From Gilliamella sp. Choc5-1 (GTDB taxonomy: Bacteria; Pseudomonadota; Gammaproteobacteria; Enterobacterales; Orbaceae): a stretch of DNA of 64,000 nucleotides. A program made the position numbers and the translations under genes. Of this stretch, positions 1-9,080 are shown in pieces (position 1 is the first letter of the stretch; each line of letters begins with the position of its first letter). The DNA lies in contig NZ_LZHH01000123.1 of assembly GCF_001690595.1 (NCBI RefSeq), positions 1-64,000 on the forward strand, written 5' to 3'. Under the pieces are notes generated by a model. That model was given only the letters and a program-made list of their open reading frames with translations, was not told where the DNA came from and ran no database searches.

Positions 1-684
1 CAAAGACTAAATTAATCACCAAACGGTATACACTCCTGAATATTTTTTACAAAAAATATAACCTAAACCGTAAACATCACATCATTAAAGTATCTATCTT
101 TTTCTTATTTGTGCGGTGGCTAACAAGTTTATAAATTTTAATTGATACTAGCTGATCATACCTTTTAACAAATGAAAAACCACAAAGACTAAATTAATCA
201 CCAAACGGTATACACTCCTGAATATTTTTTACAAAAAATATAACCTAAACCGTAAACATCACATCATTAAAGTATCTATCTTTTTCTTATTTGTGCGGTG
301 GCTAACAAGTTTATAAATTTTAATTGATACTAGCTGATCATACCTTTTAACAAATGAAAAACCACAAAGACTAAATTAATCACCAAACGGTATACACTCC
401 TGAATATTTTTTACAAAAAATATAACCTAAACCGTAAACATCACATCATTAAAGTATCTATCTTTTTCTTATTTGTGCGGTGGCTAACAAGTTTATAAAT
501 TTTAATTGATACTAGCTGATCATACCTTTTAACAAATGAAAAACCGCAAAAGCTAAATTAATCACCAAACGGTATACACTCCTGAATATTTTTTACAAAA
601 AATATAACCTAAACTGTAAGCATCACATCATTAAAGTATCTATCTTTTTCTTATTTGTGCGGTGGCTGACAGGTTTATAAATTT
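1..684. repeat. 182-bp tandem repeat, about 3.8 copies
   Basis: Copies start at 1, 183, 365 and 547, an exact 182-bp period. The first three are identical apart from the last base of the third. The fourth (547-684) carries several substitutions and breaks off after 138 bp, where unique sequence begins. The array runs into the left window edge, so its true copy number is unknown. The unit holds no open reading frame of note. Near base 19-50 of each unit lies a degenerate copy of the dispersed element found at 2126, 6502, 21089, 33699, 52647 and 59662. No spacers separate the units, so this is not a CRISPR array. Confidence 0.95.
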
Positions 685-786
685 GGATGCCTAACCATAA
701 AACGTTTAGCTAAAACGGTAACAATTATTTTCTTTATAATTTAAATACCTTATCTATTGTCTAAGATGCGGTTTTATGAGGTATTG

Positions 787-840
787 ATTACAGTCGTTTC
801 TCGAATTACTGTAAATAACGTGAGTAATTCTGACATTTAT
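787..840. repeat. dispersed intergenic palindrome, copy 1
   Basis: The stretch contains the inverted arms TTACAGT and ACTGTAA around an 11-base core, followed by GAGTA and an ACAT/ATT tail. A diverged copy with the same order of blocks lies at 53000-53055 in the transposon graveyard. It could be the end of a mobile element or an operator-like palindrome. Only two copies are seen in this window. Confidence 0.55.
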
Positions 841-863
841 TGCTTGATCTATCGATAAGAATA

Positions 864-894
864 TTGGCACAAATAGCACAATTTAGTATATAAT
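864..894 (+). promoter_or_regulatory. probable sigma-70 promoter of ychF
   Basis: TTGGCA at 864-869 and a perfect TATAAT at 889-894, spaced 19 bp (slightly long), lie 47 bp ahead of the ychF start. The spacing makes the -35 choice uncertain; the -10 is convincing. Confidence 0.5.
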
Positions 895-940
895 CGCCCC
901 TTATTTTTAAGACACTTTAAAACAAAAGGTAACAAACAGT

Positions 941-2032
941 ATGGGATTTAAATGTGGGATTGTCGGATTACCGAATGTAGGTAAGTCAACGCTTTTTAAC
1001 GCACTAACTAAAGCAGGCATTGAGGCAGCTAACTTTCCGTTTTGTACTATCGAGCCAAATACTGGGGTTGTGCCGATGCCCGATCCACGTTTAGATGAGC
1101 TAGCTAAAATTGTTAAACCACAACGCACTTTGCCAACAACGATGGAGTTTGTTGATATTGCAGGCCTTGTTAAAGGGGCGTCAAAAGGTGAAGGCCTTGG
1201 CAATCAATTTTTAGCCAATATTCGTGAAACCGAAGCCATTGGGCATGTTGTGCGTTGCTTTGAAAACGAGAACATTGTCCACGTTGCGGGTAAAATCGAT
1301 CCTGCTGAAGATATCGAAATTATCAATACCGAGCTAGCATTAGCCGATCTTGAAGCGTGTGAACGAGCAATAACTCGCCAACAAAAACGCGCTAAAGGTG
1401 GTGACAAAGACGCCAAATTTGAAGTGGAAATCCTTGAAAAGTGTTTACCTCATCTTGAGCAAGGCAAAAAACTACTCTTATTAGATCTTAGCAAAGAAGA
1501 ACTTGAAGCCATCAAATACCTTAGTTTTTTAACGTTAAAACCAACTATGTACATTGCCAATGTGAATGAAGATGGTTTTGAAAATAACCCTTATTTAGAT
1601 AAAGTAAAAGCAATAGCAGAACAAGAAAAGGCGGTTGTAGTGCCAGTTTGTGCAGCAATTGAAGCTGAACTTGCTGAACTTGATGATGCCGATCGTGATG
1701 AGTTTATGCAAGATTTAGGTTTAACCGAACCTGGCTTAAATCGTGTGATTCGTGCTGGCTATAGTTTACTTAATCTGCAAACTTATTTTACCGCAGGCGT
1801 AAAAGAAGTTCGTGCTTGGACCATTTCGGTTGGTGATACAGCTCCACAAGCAGCAGGAAAAATTCATACCGATTTTGAAAAAGGCTTTATTCGTGCGCAA
1901 ACCATCGCTTTTGATGATTTTATTAAATACGGCGGTGAGCAAGGTGCTAAAGAGGCAGGAAAAATGCGCGCCGAAGGTAAAGATTATATCGTGCAAGATG
2001 GCGATATTATGAACTTCTTATTTAATGTATAG
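941..2032 (+). CDS. ychF: redox-regulated ATPase/GTPase YchF (OLA1 family)
   Basis: A 363-residue cytoplasmic P-loop protein of the Obg-related OLA1/YchF family, the same length as the E. coli protein. The G1 loop GLPNVGKST lies at residues 9-17 and the G3 region reads [14 protein letters not shown]. The G4 position is NVNE rather than NKxD, the known family feature that gives preference for ATP over GTP. A C-terminal TGS domain follows. In E. coli YchF associates with ribosomes and responds to oxidative stress. The ATG at 941 follows an AAAGG ribosome site. In E. coli the gene follows pth; here only repeats lie upstream and a strong hairpin terminator lies downstream. Confidence 0.97.
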   Translation: MGFKCGIVGLPNVGKSTLFNALTKAGIEAANFPFCTIEPNTGVVPMPDPRLDELAKIVKPQRTLPTTMEFVDIAGLVKGASKGEGLGNQFLANIRETEAIGHVVRCFENENIVHVAGKIDPAEDIEIINTELALADLEACERAITRQQKRAKGGDKDAKFEVEILEKCLPHLEQGKKLLLLDLSKEELEAIKYLSFLTLKPTMYIANVNEDGFENNPYLDKVKAIAEQEKAVVVPVCAAIEAELAELDDADRDEFMQDLGLTEPGLNRVIRAGYSLLNLQTYFTAGVKEVRAWTISVGDTAPQAAGKIHTDFEKGFIRAQTIAFDDFIKYGGEQGAKEAGKMRAEGKDYIVQDGDIMNFLFNV

Positions 2033-2043
2033 TTGATTATTTT

Positions 2044-2067
2044 ACGTCGCCTTTTGGCGACGTTTTT
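2044..2067 (+). terminator. rho-independent terminator of ychF
   Basis: An 8-bp perfect stem (ACGTCGCC / GGCGACGT) with a TTTT loop is followed by a T run, 11 bp after the ychF stop. Confidence 0.85.
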
Positions 2068-2125
2068 GTATTGACTTTATATAACTAATTAATATTAAGT
2101 TAACATTAAGATAAAATTAATTTTT

Positions 2126-2166
2126 TTACTTAAACGCAGGTGTTTCCTGAAACTTCTTGTCAAGCG
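2126..2166 (+). repeat. dispersed ~40-bp element, copy ahead of moeA
   Basis: Reads TTACTTAAACG, then AGG, then TTTCCTGAAACTT and CAAGCG. It matches the copy at 59662-59703 in the same orientation almost base for base, and the reverse-oriented copies at 6502, 21089, 33699 and 52647. It lies in the ychF-moeA gap, about 40 bp before the moeA start. Confidence 0.75.
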
Positions 2167-2207
2167 TTTTAATAACAGATTGGTAAATATAAGGACTGCT
2201 CACTTTT

Positions 2208-3434
2208 ATGTTACTCACTTTTCAACAAGCCAAACAGCAAGTACTACAAAGCGTATCAACCATAAAATCACTCACTCACGAAAAAATTGGATTATTCGAT
2301 GCGCTAGATCGAATCACTGCTGAGAATGTGATTTCACCAATGAATGTGCCACAATTTGATAATTCTGCGATGGATGGTTATGCGGTTCGATTAGCGGATC
2401 TTAAGCAATCAACCTTATTACCCTTAGCAGGGGCAATTTTTGCAGGCGATGATATAAGCAATCTTCATTGGCCACAAGGTACTTGTTTACGCATTATGAC
2501 AGGCGCTCCAGTGCCAAATGATGCCGATGCGGTTGTTATGCAGGAGCAGACCGAAAAATCTGATCTAGGGATTACCTTTTTAAGTAACGTAAAAGCTGGC
2601 GATAATATTCGTCGTATAGGTGAAGATGTTAAAAAAGGTGCGATCACAGTCAAAAAAGGGACTAAATTAACGATACCAACACTATCGACACTTGCAACAT
2701 TAGGCATTAGTGATCTTGTTGTCTTTAAGAAATTAAAGGTAGCCATCTTATCAACGGGGGATGAATTAACGCCAATTGGTGAACCGTTATCAGGTAATGG
2801 TGCTATTTATGACAGTAATCGCTTTACGCTAAAATTATTACTGAGTAAACTTAACTGTGAAATTGTTGATCTTGGTATTATTGTTGATGATCCAAACCAA
2901 ATTAAACAAGCGTTGATAAGTGCATCAAATCAGGCTGATTTGGTGATAACCAGCGGCGGTGTTTCAGTCGGTGATGCTGATTATACCAAAACAGCCTTAG
3001 AAGAGCTGGGTACAATCAACTTTTGGAAAATGGCAATAAAACCAGGCAAACCTTTTGCTTTTGGTAAAATCGGCAATGCGCTATTTTGTGGTTTGCCGGG
3101 TAATCCTGTTTCAACCTTGGTGACATTTTACCAATTAGTGCAGCCTTTGATTTTGGCGCTTTCAGGGCTTGAAGATTCATCCAAAGATTTAAGCTTTAAA
3201 GTTAAAACAGCAACAAATCTTAAAAAAAGTATTGGCAGATTAGACTTTCAACGTGGCATGTTGCAAATCAATGCACAGGGCGAATTAGAAGTAAGTACAA
3301 CTGGAGCGCAAGGTTCGCATATTACTCAATCATTTAATCAAGCAAACTGTTTTATTGTGCTTGAACAAGAACGAGGCAATGTAGCTAAAGGTGAACTTGT
3401 TACTGTTGAGCTATTTAATGCGCTATTAAAGTAG
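2208..3434 (+). CDS. moeA: molybdopterin molybdenumtransferase MoeA
   Basis: A 408-residue protein (E. coli 411) that inserts molybdate into adenylylated molybdopterin, the last step of molybdenum cofactor synthesis in the cytoplasm. Family signatures are present in order: MDGYAV near residue 62, MTGAPVP followed by DADAVVMQE near 103, STGDEL near 184, TSGGVSVGD near 249, KPGKP near 282 and LPGNPVS near 300. The usual partner moeB is not adjacent, and no other cofactor gene or molybdoenzyme lies in the window. A dispersed repeat copy sits just upstream. Confidence 0.96.
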   Translation: MLLTFQQAKQQVLQSVSTIKSLTHEKIGLFDALDRITAENVISPMNVPQFDNSAMDGYAVRLADLKQSTLLPLAGAIFAGDDISNLHWPQGTCLRIMTGAPVPNDADAVVMQEQTEKSDLGITFLSNVKAGDNIRRIGEDVKKGAITVKKGTKLTIPTLSTLATLGISDLVVFKKLKVAILSTGDELTPIGEPLSGNGAIYDSNRFTLKLLLSKLNCEIVDLGIIVDDPNQIKQALISASNQADLVITSGGVSVGDADYTKTALEELGTINFWKMAIKPGKPFAFGKIGNALFCGLPGNPVSTLVTFYQLVQPLILALSGLEDSSKDLSFKVKTATNLKKSIGRLDFQRGMLQINAQGELEVSTTGAQGSHITQSFNQANCFIVLEQERGNVAKGELVTVELFNALLK

Positions 3435-3464
3435 CCTAGGTTCAGATTAATGCACTATTTAATA

Positions 3465-3893
3465 TCAAAATAGTGCAACCAATATCGCACCTGCCGCGAT
3501 CATGGCAACGCCAATCCCTGCTAATAACGAGATCTTTTCACCAAATAAAACCACAGCAAACACAACCGCAAACACAACACTTAATTTATCAATTGGCGCA
3601 ACTTGCGACACCTTGCCTTCTTTGATCGCCATAAAGTAAAATAGCCAAGATAACGCACCTGCAATACCGCTTAGCGCAATAATAAGTAATGCCTTTTTAT
3701 CATTAAAAAAAGTGTTGATAAGATTTAATTTACCTTGAACAACAACCACACCGACTAAAAAAATGGCCATTACAACGGCACGAATTGCAGTTGCGGTGTT
3801 AGCATCAAGATGCTGTAAACCTATTTTCCCTAAAATAGCTACACTTGCCGCAGTAATAGCAGAAAGTAATGCGTAAATAAGCCATGCACTCAT
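3465..3893 (-). CDS. half-size EamA/DMT-family transporter
   Basis: A 142-residue very hydrophobic inner-membrane protein with about five predicted membrane segments, corresponding to a single EamA repeat; standard DMT exporters carry two. Conserved features include the LSWLFYFMAIKEG stretch near residue 80 and a PIDKLSVVF motif near residue 99, typical of small EamA proteins that must pair to make a ten-helix unit. The substrate cannot be inferred. It follows a small lipoprotein gene by one base, so the two form an operon, and it converges on moeA. Confidence 0.8.
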   Translation of the reverse strand: MSAWLIYALLSAITAASVAILGKIGLQHLDANTATAIRAVVMAIFLVGVVVVQGKLNLINTFFNDKKALLIIALSGIAGALSWLFYFMAIKEGKVSQVAPIDKLSVVFAVVFAVVLFGEKISLLAGIGVAMIAAGAILVALF

Positions 3894-3894
3894 A

Positions 3895-4101
3895 TTAGTA
3901 TTTATCGACTTTAAATAGATATTGTTGATTATTGGAATTAGTATTACATTGTTGCGATTTATTCATTACACCACGACAATCTTCTAAAACACCGTGAACT
4001 TTTGACCAATGATAGGTCTTACCTTCGTCGTTTTTGCCACCACATCCGACTAATGCTAAGCTAAACATTAAACAAGACATCCCAATAATGGCTGATTTCA
4101 T
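3895..4101 (-). CDS. small putative lipoprotein
   Basis: A 68-residue protein with a lipoprotein signal peptide: a short basic start, a hydrophobic stretch and the lipobox LVGC with Cys20. The mature part is about 49 polar residues with two further cysteines (in DCRG and QQCN) that might form a disulfide. I do not recognise the family. Its stop lies one base before the EamA-family start, so co-transcription is likely and a role with that transporter is possible but unproven. The start is preceded by a clear AGGAG ribosome site. Confidence 0.7.
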   Translation of the reverse strand: MKSAIIGMSCLMFSLALVGCGGKNDEGKTYHWSKVHGVLEDCRGVMNKSQQCNTNSNNQQYLFKVDKY

Positions 4102-4166
4102 TTACTCCTCCTTTTTTGGCAAACGCATTGAAATAATAAACGGTATTACGTTTGTTTTTATTTGAA

Positions 4167-5171
4167 TTATTCTACTTCAGAATCAATACGATTAATAGCT
4201 TGGCTACCACCTATTTTTATTAGATGAAAAGAGCGATTACCTTTGTAGGCATTTAATAATTGTGGAGGTTCGTCTAATGGTTCATCAGCTAGCTCAAATG
4301 CCCCCCAATGAATAGCTATTGCACAATGACAATTGAGTTCGTCATATAATTGTACAGCTTGTTTGGGGTCAATATGTTGTGATTGCATATACCAACGTGG
4401 TGCATAAGCGCCAATAGGGATTAAAGCCAAATCAATTGAAGGAAATCGCTTAGCGATCTCTTTTAATTCAGCAGAGTAGCATGTATCCCCCATAAAATAG
4501 ACTGTCTTTGATTGATCTTGATTATCAATATTAGATTGAATCACCCAACCACACCATAATGCTTTATTTACATCAAATAATCCACGATTGCTCCAGTGTA
4601 TAGCCGATGTTGCCGAAAAAGTAAGCCCATCAACAGTTACGCTATCCCACCAATCTAATTCAGTAATCTGTTTTGCTCCCAATTTTAATAATGCTTTTTT
4701 TAAACCAAGAGGAGCCATTATTGCAATATTAGGAAAACGCACAATTAATTTCCGAATGCTATGATAATCAAGATGATCATAATGGTTATGTGAAATTACA
4801 ATAAAATCAATCTGCGGTAGTTGTTCGATTTCTAAAGCTGGAGGTGTGCGACGTTTCGGTCCGATCAATTGTAATGGCGAAGCTCGTTTAGAAAAGATAG
4901 GATCTGTCAAAATCATTTTACCGCCCAAACGAATCAATGTTGTTGAGTGACCAATCCACCAAACTCTATCATCGGGCAAGTCAAGATTTATTTGCTCAAA
5001 CCACGTCTGATTAAAGTTGTGATAACCCTCTTTAGGAGGTAAAACTTTACGTTCAAAACGCCAACGCAAAAACTCACTTATTTTTATTTTAAAAGATTCG
5101 TCGTGCCTAAACCCTTTAGCTGTATGATGTTTTTTGTTAGTAATTAAATCTTGCTTTTTATTATCTATCAT
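4167..5171 (-). CDS. MBL-fold metal-dependent hydrolase (NAPE-PLD/UlaG-like)
   Basis: A metallo-beta-lactamase-fold hydrolase of the group that includes NAPE-type phospholipase D and UlaG-like lactonases. The metal site SHNHYDHLD near residue 130, a VWWIGHST opening strand, MGDTCYS further on and a late AIHWG histidine are all present. No signal peptide is seen, so it is probably cytoplasmic. I chose the ATG at 5171. An upstream TTG at 5222 in the same frame would add 17 residues and overlap folB by 23 bp. The substrate is not predictable from sequence. Confidence 0.85.
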   Translation of the reverse strand: MIDNKKQDLITNKKHHTAKGFRHDESFKIKISEFLRWRFERKVLPPKEGYHNFNQTWFEQINLDLPDDRVWWIGHSTTLIRLGGKMILTDPIFSKRASPLQLIGPKRRTPPALEIEQLPQIDFIVISHNHYDHLDYHSIRKLIVRFPNIAIMAPLGLKKALLKLGAKQITELDWWDSVTVDGLTFSATSAIHWSNRGLFDVNKALWCGWVIQSNIDNQDQSKTVYFMGDTCYSAELKEIAKRFPSIDLALIPIGAYAPRWYMQSQHIDPKQAVQLYDELNCHCAIAIHWGAFELADEPLDEPPQLLNAYKGNRSFHLIKIGGSQAINRIDSEVE

Positions 5172-5199
5172 TGTTACAGTATCTTTACCACTAGTTAGT

Positions 5200-5571
5200 T
5201 TATTTATTTGCCGTACGTTCAATTATTACAGCAACATTTCGAGCATTAGCTATTGCATTCGGTTTGGATACTTTAACTTTAAGCCAATTAACCGAAAATT
5301 GTTGAATAATACGCTCAGCAATACGCTCAGCAACACATTCAATCAATTCAAAATTCGAACATTCAACCAATTGTGTTATAGTTTGACTAACCACAAAATA
5401 ATCTAAGCAAAGTGATACGTTATCACTTTCTCCAGCAGGTTTATTATCCCACGCCATTTCAAGATCAATAATTAATTTTTGTTTGATGGTCTTTTCCCAC
5501 TCATATACGCCGATGGTGGTTAAAACAGTTAATCCTTCGATTAATACCCTATCTTTGCTATATGTATTCAT
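5200..5571 (-). CDS. folB: dihydroneopterin aldolase FolB
   Basis: Folate-pathway enzyme converting 7,8-dihydroneopterin to 6-hydroxymethyldihydropterin and glycolaldehyde. The conserved TTIGVYEWE stretch, QKLIIDLEMAWDN and the C-terminal KVSKPNAIANARNV and VIIER blocks align closely with E. coli FolB. The start chosen is ATG at 5571; an in-frame TTG at 5583 would add four residues. The active-site tyrosine and lysine regions are kept. It is transcribed toward, and nearly overlaps, the MBL hydrolase gene and is divergent from rsmE. Confidence 0.93.
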   Translation of the reverse strand: MNTYSKDRVLIEGLTVLTTIGVYEWEKTIKQKLIIDLEMAWDNKPAGESDNVSLCLDYFVVSQTITQLVECSNFELIECVAERIAERIIQQFSVNWLKVKVSKPNAIANARNVAVIIERTANK

Positions 5572-5668
5572 ACCTGATTCCAAAACATAAGTTACATTAA
5601 ATAGAGATTACCGAATCTTGTTAAATTACGCTATAATTTATTGCAAATAATATAAGATATACAAAATT

Positions 5669-6394
5669 ATGACTCGAATTTTTCAACCATTTACCATTGA
5701 GCCAAATAGTCTTGTTACCCTAGATGATAATGCATTTAACCATCTTATTCGCGTGTTACGCATGAAAGTAGGTGAAAATATTATTTTATTTGATGGTTCA
5801 AACCATATTACTCCTGCAGTTATATATGAAATCAATAAAAAAACAGTTACAGTAAAAACCTCTTTGCCCATTTTAGATAATCGTGAATCACCATTAGATA
5901 TTCACTTAGGGCAAGTGATTTCACGCGGTGAAAAAATGGAGTTTACAATTCAAAAATCAGTCGAATTAGGCGTAGCGAGTATTACCCCACTCCTTTCTGA
6001 ACGTTGTGGCGTCAAACTTCATGAAGAAAGGCTCGAAAAGAAAATCCAGCAATGGCAAAAAATTGTTATTTCTGCTTGTGAACAATGCGGTCGAAACGTG
6101 ATCCCAGTTATTCATCCAGTAATGAAGTTAGAAAGTTGGTGTGCTAGTTTAACCGAAGGCTTAAAACTCAATCTACACCCCAAAGCTGAATATGGTATTA
6201 AACAGTTGACTAATACGCATAAACAAATTCACTTACTAATTGGACCTGAAGGTGGTTTATCTGATAATGAAATTAGCATGACACATAACTATCATTTTTC
6301 AGACATTTTACTCGGCCCTAGAGTGTTGCGAACAGAAACTGCAGCATTAACGGCTCTCACCGCCTTACAAGTACATTTAGGCGATCTTGGATAA
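5669..6394 (+). CDS. rsmE: 16S rRNA (uracil-1498-N3)-methyltransferase RsmE
   Basis: A 241-residue SPOUT-class methyltransferase (E. coli 243) that methylates U1498 of 16S rRNA using S-adenosylmethionine. The N-terminal PUA-like domain is followed by the knotted SAM domain with the family motifs [12 protein letters not shown] near residue 190 and [13 protein letters not shown] near 215. It begins the conserved enterobacterial order rsmE-gshB-yqgE-ruvX, although a 182-bp gap holding a repeat element separates it from gshB. Confidence 0.96.
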   Translation: MTRIFQPFTIEPNSLVTLDDNAFNHLIRVLRMKVGENIILFDGSNHITPAVIYEINKKTVTVKTSLPILDNRESPLDIHLGQVISRGEKMEFTIQKSVELGVASITPLLSERCGVKLHEERLEKKIQQWQKIVISACEQCGRNVIPVIHPVMKLESWCASLTEGLKLNLHPKAEYGIKQLTNTHKQIHLLIGPEGGLSDNEISMTHNYHFSDILLGPRVLRTETAALTALTALQVHLGDLG

Positions 6395-6480
6395 ATATAT
6401 CTTATACAAATGATAAGTAATGATTGCTTTGCAACTGAACTTGTAACGAGTATGATAACAACAAATATTAAATTTTAATT

Positions 6481-6541
6481 TGGGTATTATGATTAAAAAC
6501 CTGTTAAAAAGTTTCAGGAATACCCATGTTTCAGTATAAAA
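6481..6541 (-). repeat. dispersed ~40-bp element with inverted arms, ahead of gshB
   Basis: The element core (GTTAAAAAGTTTCAGG then GTTT and GTATAAA) lies at 6502-6541, in reverse orientation to the copy at 2126. Here the core is bracketed by an 8-bp inverted pair, TGGGTATT at 6481-6488 and AATACCCA at 6519-6526, so this copy could fold back on itself. It lies 36 bp upstream of gshB. Confidence 0.7.
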
Positions 6542-6576
6542 CAATTTTATAAAGACAAAATAGGTAAGGAGTCATC

Positions 6577-7533
6577 ATGATAAAGCTGGGCATTGTAATG
6601 GATCCAATTAGTCACATCAAAATAAAAAAAGATACCAGTTTTGCCATGTTACTTGAGGCGCAAAAAAGGGGTTATGAACTTTTTTATATTGAAATGAATG
6701 ACCTTTTTCTAGATACTGGCGAAGCTTATGCCACAACTCGCTCTTTAACAGTTTATAACGATAAAGATCATTGGTTTGAATTTGGGCAAGAACAGACAAT
6801 TCCACTAAGTGACCTTGACACAATTTTAATGCGTAAAGATCCACCTTTTGATACTGAATATATCTATGCTACATACATTCTAGAGCGTGCCGAAGCTAAC
6901 GGTGTGTTAGTCGTAAATAAACCACAAAGTCTACGCGATTGTAACGAAAAGCTTTTTACCGCTTGGTTTGCCGAGTTTACACCAAAAACCTTGGTTACAC
7001 GTCAAACACAGCATATCAAAGCTTTTCACGAACAACACCATGATATCATTTTAAAACCACTTGATGGCATGGGGGGATCATCCATTTTTCGAATCAAACA
7101 AGACGATCCCAATGTTTCAGTGATTATTGAAACGTTAACCGAACATAACACACGTTATTGCATGGCTCAAAACTTTATTCCTGCGATTAAAGACGGTGAT
7201 AAACGTGTATTAGTGGTTGATGGTGAACCTGTACCTTATTGTTTAGCACGAATCCCTCAAAAAGGTGAAACTCGTGGCAACCTTGCTGCTGGAGGACATG
7301 GCGAAGTTAGAGCCTTAAGCGAAAGCGATTGGCATATAGCTAAAAGCATCGCCCCAGTTTTAAAAGAAAAAGGCCTACTATTTGTAGGACTTGATATCAT
7401 TGGTGATAAGTTAACCGAAATTAACGTTACCAGCCCAACCTGTGTTCGTGAAATTGAAGCAGCTAACCCAGGCCTTTCAATTACCGGTATGTTAATGGAC
7501 GCAATAGAACATCGATTAAATAAAAAGAGTTAA
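6577..7533 (+). CDS. gshB: glutathione synthetase
   Basis: A 318-residue ATP-grasp ligase joining gamma-glutamylcysteine and glycine in the cytoplasm. The opening KLGIVMDPI, the RKDPPFDTEY block near residue 88, the glycine-rich loop PLDGMGGSSIFRI near 165 and the C-terminal INVTSPT are all family signatures. A GGAG ribosome site precedes the ATG at 6577. It is followed after 3 bp by an acetyltransferase gene, then yqgE and ruvX, so it probably heads a four-gene operon. Confidence 0.97.
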   Translation: MIKLGIVMDPISHIKIKKDTSFAMLLEAQKRGYELFYIEMNDLFLDTGEAYATTRSLTVYNDKDHWFEFGQEQTIPLSDLDTILMRKDPPFDTEYIYATYILERAEANGVLVVNKPQSLRDCNEKLFTAWFAEFTPKTLVTRQTQHIKAFHEQHHDIILKPLDGMGGSSIFRIKQDDPNVSVIIETLTEHNTRYCMAQNFIPAIKDGDKRVLVVDGEPVPYCLARIPQKGETRGNLAAGGHGEVRALSESDWHIAKSIAPVLKEKGLLFVGLDIIGDKLTEINVTSPTCVREIEAANPGLSITGMLMDAIEHRLNKKS

Positions 7534-7536
7534 ACA

Positions 7537-7989
7537 ATGATTAGAGAATATAAACCCACAGATTTAAACAGTGTAATGACGATATGGTTGCAAGGTAATT
7601 TGCAAGCTCATAGCTTTATCAATCCTGAGTTTTTTAAACAAAATTGTGATTTAGTAAAAATGTTAATTCCAATGTCTACTTTATACGTTCAAGACCTTGA
7701 TGGAGTTAAAGGGTTTATCGGTATAACTGAAAATTATATTTCAGGTCTATTTGTAGATGAAGCTTTTCGCCGGCAAGGAACAGGTAAAGCTCTTGTTGAA
7801 AAAGCAAAACAACGCCATAACGAACTGTTGGTACATGTTTATAAAAAAAATACTAATGCGATCAACTTTTATCTTTCTCAAAATTTTGAAATTGTTTCAG
7901 AATCGATCAATGAAGAAACAAATGAACCAGAATTATTAATGCACTGTAATGTTGAACACAACGTTAAAATTGGCAAATGTGCATTATAA
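7537..7989 (+). CDS. GNAT-family N-acetyltransferase (YiaC-like)
   Basis: A 150-residue acetyl-CoA-dependent acetyltransferase. The acetyl-CoA loop reads RRQGTGKAL near residue 82, and INFYLSQNF near residue 110 is the usual late GNAT motif. The start MIREYKPTDL and the overall plan resemble E. coli YiaC, a protein lysine acetyltransferase, so a YiaC-type role is possible but the substrate is not proven. It sits 3 bp after gshB and 21 bp before yqgE, interrupting the gshB-yqgE adjacency seen in E. coli. Confidence 0.87.
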   Translation: MIREYKPTDLNSVMTIWLQGNLQAHSFINPEFFKQNCDLVKMLIPMSTLYVQDLDGVKGFIGITENYISGLFVDEAFRRQGTGKALVEKAKQRHNELLVHVYKKNTNAINFYLSQNFEIVSESINEETNEPELLMHCNVEHNVKIGKCAL

Positions 7990-8010
7990 AATTAACTTGA
8001 ATGTAAAACT

Positions 8011-8568
8011 ATGAATTTAAAAAACCATTTTATTATCGCAATGCCAACACTTGATGATTCTATGTTTAGTCATTCAGTTATTTATATTTGTGAACATAAT
8101 CGTGATGGCGCTATGGGGATTATGATTAATAAACCAATTATTGAACTTAATGTGGCAACCGTTCTTGCACGTTTAGAAATTACATCACCTACAAGTTGCG
8201 CAGAACTAGAACAACCTGTATTTTGTGGTGGCCCCATTGCTGATGAACAGGGTTTTATTTTACACACACCTTTAGATGGGTTTGCTTCTAGTATTCAGAT
8301 TTCAGATGATGTGATGATTAGTACTTCGCTTGATGCACTTAAATCAATCGGCTCTCCTGAACAGCCCCAAAATATCTTTTTGGCTTTAGGTTATTCAAGC
8401 TGGCAGTCTCTACAACTCGAAAATGAAATTGCTCGTAATGATTGGTTAGTGGTTGATGCCGATCCTCAAATTATTTATGAAGTTGCCATTGATGAACGTT
8501 GGCAAAAAGCCGCTCAATCACTTGGAATCAATATGAATACTATTTCACACCAAATGGGAAATGCATGA
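8011..8568 (+). CDS. yqgE: YqgE/AlgH family protein (DUF179)
   Basis: A 185-residue cytoplasmic protein of the YqgE/AlgH family, whose biochemical role is still unclear. The start MNLKNHFIIAMPTLDDSMF, the HNRDGAMGIMIN block near residue 30 and VFCGGPI near 70 are conserved family features; the C-terminal half carries the usual LGYSSWQ stretch. It lies between the acetyltransferase and ruvX with short gaps, matching the classic yqgE-ruvX pair found across gammaproteobacteria. Confidence 0.95.
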   Translation: MNLKNHFIIAMPTLDDSMFSHSVIYICEHNRDGAMGIMINKPIIELNVATVLARLEITSPTSCAELEQPVFCGGPIADEQGFILHTPLDGFASSIQISDDVMISTSLDALKSIGSPEQPQNIFLALGYSSWQSLQLENEIARNDWLVVDADPQIIYEVAIDERWQKAAQSLGINMNTISHQMGNA

Positions 8569-8571
8569 CCC

Positions 8572-8982
8572 ATGGCAACCATTATCGCATTTGATTTTGG
8601 CACTGCCAGTATTGGAGCGGCTATTGGACAAGATATAACTAAAACAGCCAATCCTTTATGCTCGTTTAAAGCCCGCGATGGTATTCCTAACTGGCAAACT
8701 ATCGAAAAGGTCTTAAATGAGTGGAAACCCGACTTTTTAATAGTTGGGTTACCCTTAAATATGGATGGTACAGAACAACCTCTTACGGCTAGAGCACGCA
8801 AATTTGCTAACCGATTACACGGTATGTTTGGCTATCAAGTCCATCTACAAGATGAGCGCTTATCAACTGTTGAAGCTAAATCTCATATATTTGCATCTCG
8901 TGGTTTTCGTGCACTGAAAAAAGGTCATGTAGATGCTACATCGGCAATCATTATTTTAGAAAGTTGGTTTGAAAATAATTAG
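8572..8982 (+). CDS. ruvX: RuvX/YqgF: putative pre-16S rRNA nuclease, Holliday junction resolvase-like
   Basis: A 136-residue RNase H-fold nuclease (E. coli 138). Acidic catalytic positions are visible in [10 protein letters not shown] near residue 7, in LQDERLST near residue 96 and in HVDATSA near residue 121. In E. coli the protein is essential and processes the 5' end of 16S rRNA; the older name reflects similarity to RuvC. The start lies 3 bp after the yqgE stop, indicating translational coupling. Confidence 0.94.
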   Translation: MATIIAFDFGTASIGAAIGQDITKTANPLCSFKARDGIPNWQTIEKVLNEWKPDFLIVGLPLNMDGTEQPLTARARKFANRLHGMFGYQVHLQDERLSTVEAKSHIFASRGFRALKKGHVDATSAIIILESWFENN

Positions 8983-9080
8983 TAATTTTATTTAATTGGT
9001 TATTTTGTAAATAATTAATCGCCATTAAATTTCATCCTTGCTAAAATAGTAACAACTTTTTATTGTAAGGACTACTTACC

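Noticed and set aside
1-684. CRISPR array
   Set aside because: The units are contiguous 182-bp repeats without unique spacers, and no cas genes are present.
3451-3477. Terminator between moeA and the EamA gene
   Set aside because: A TGCACTATTT hairpin exists but overlaps the EamA coding end and lacks a T run on either strand, so I left it out of the feature list.
5134-5406. 90-codon plus-strand frame
   Set aside because: Lies wholly antisense to folB and the MBL hydrolase start; its repetitive LSNTLSNT text mirrors the folB coding strand.
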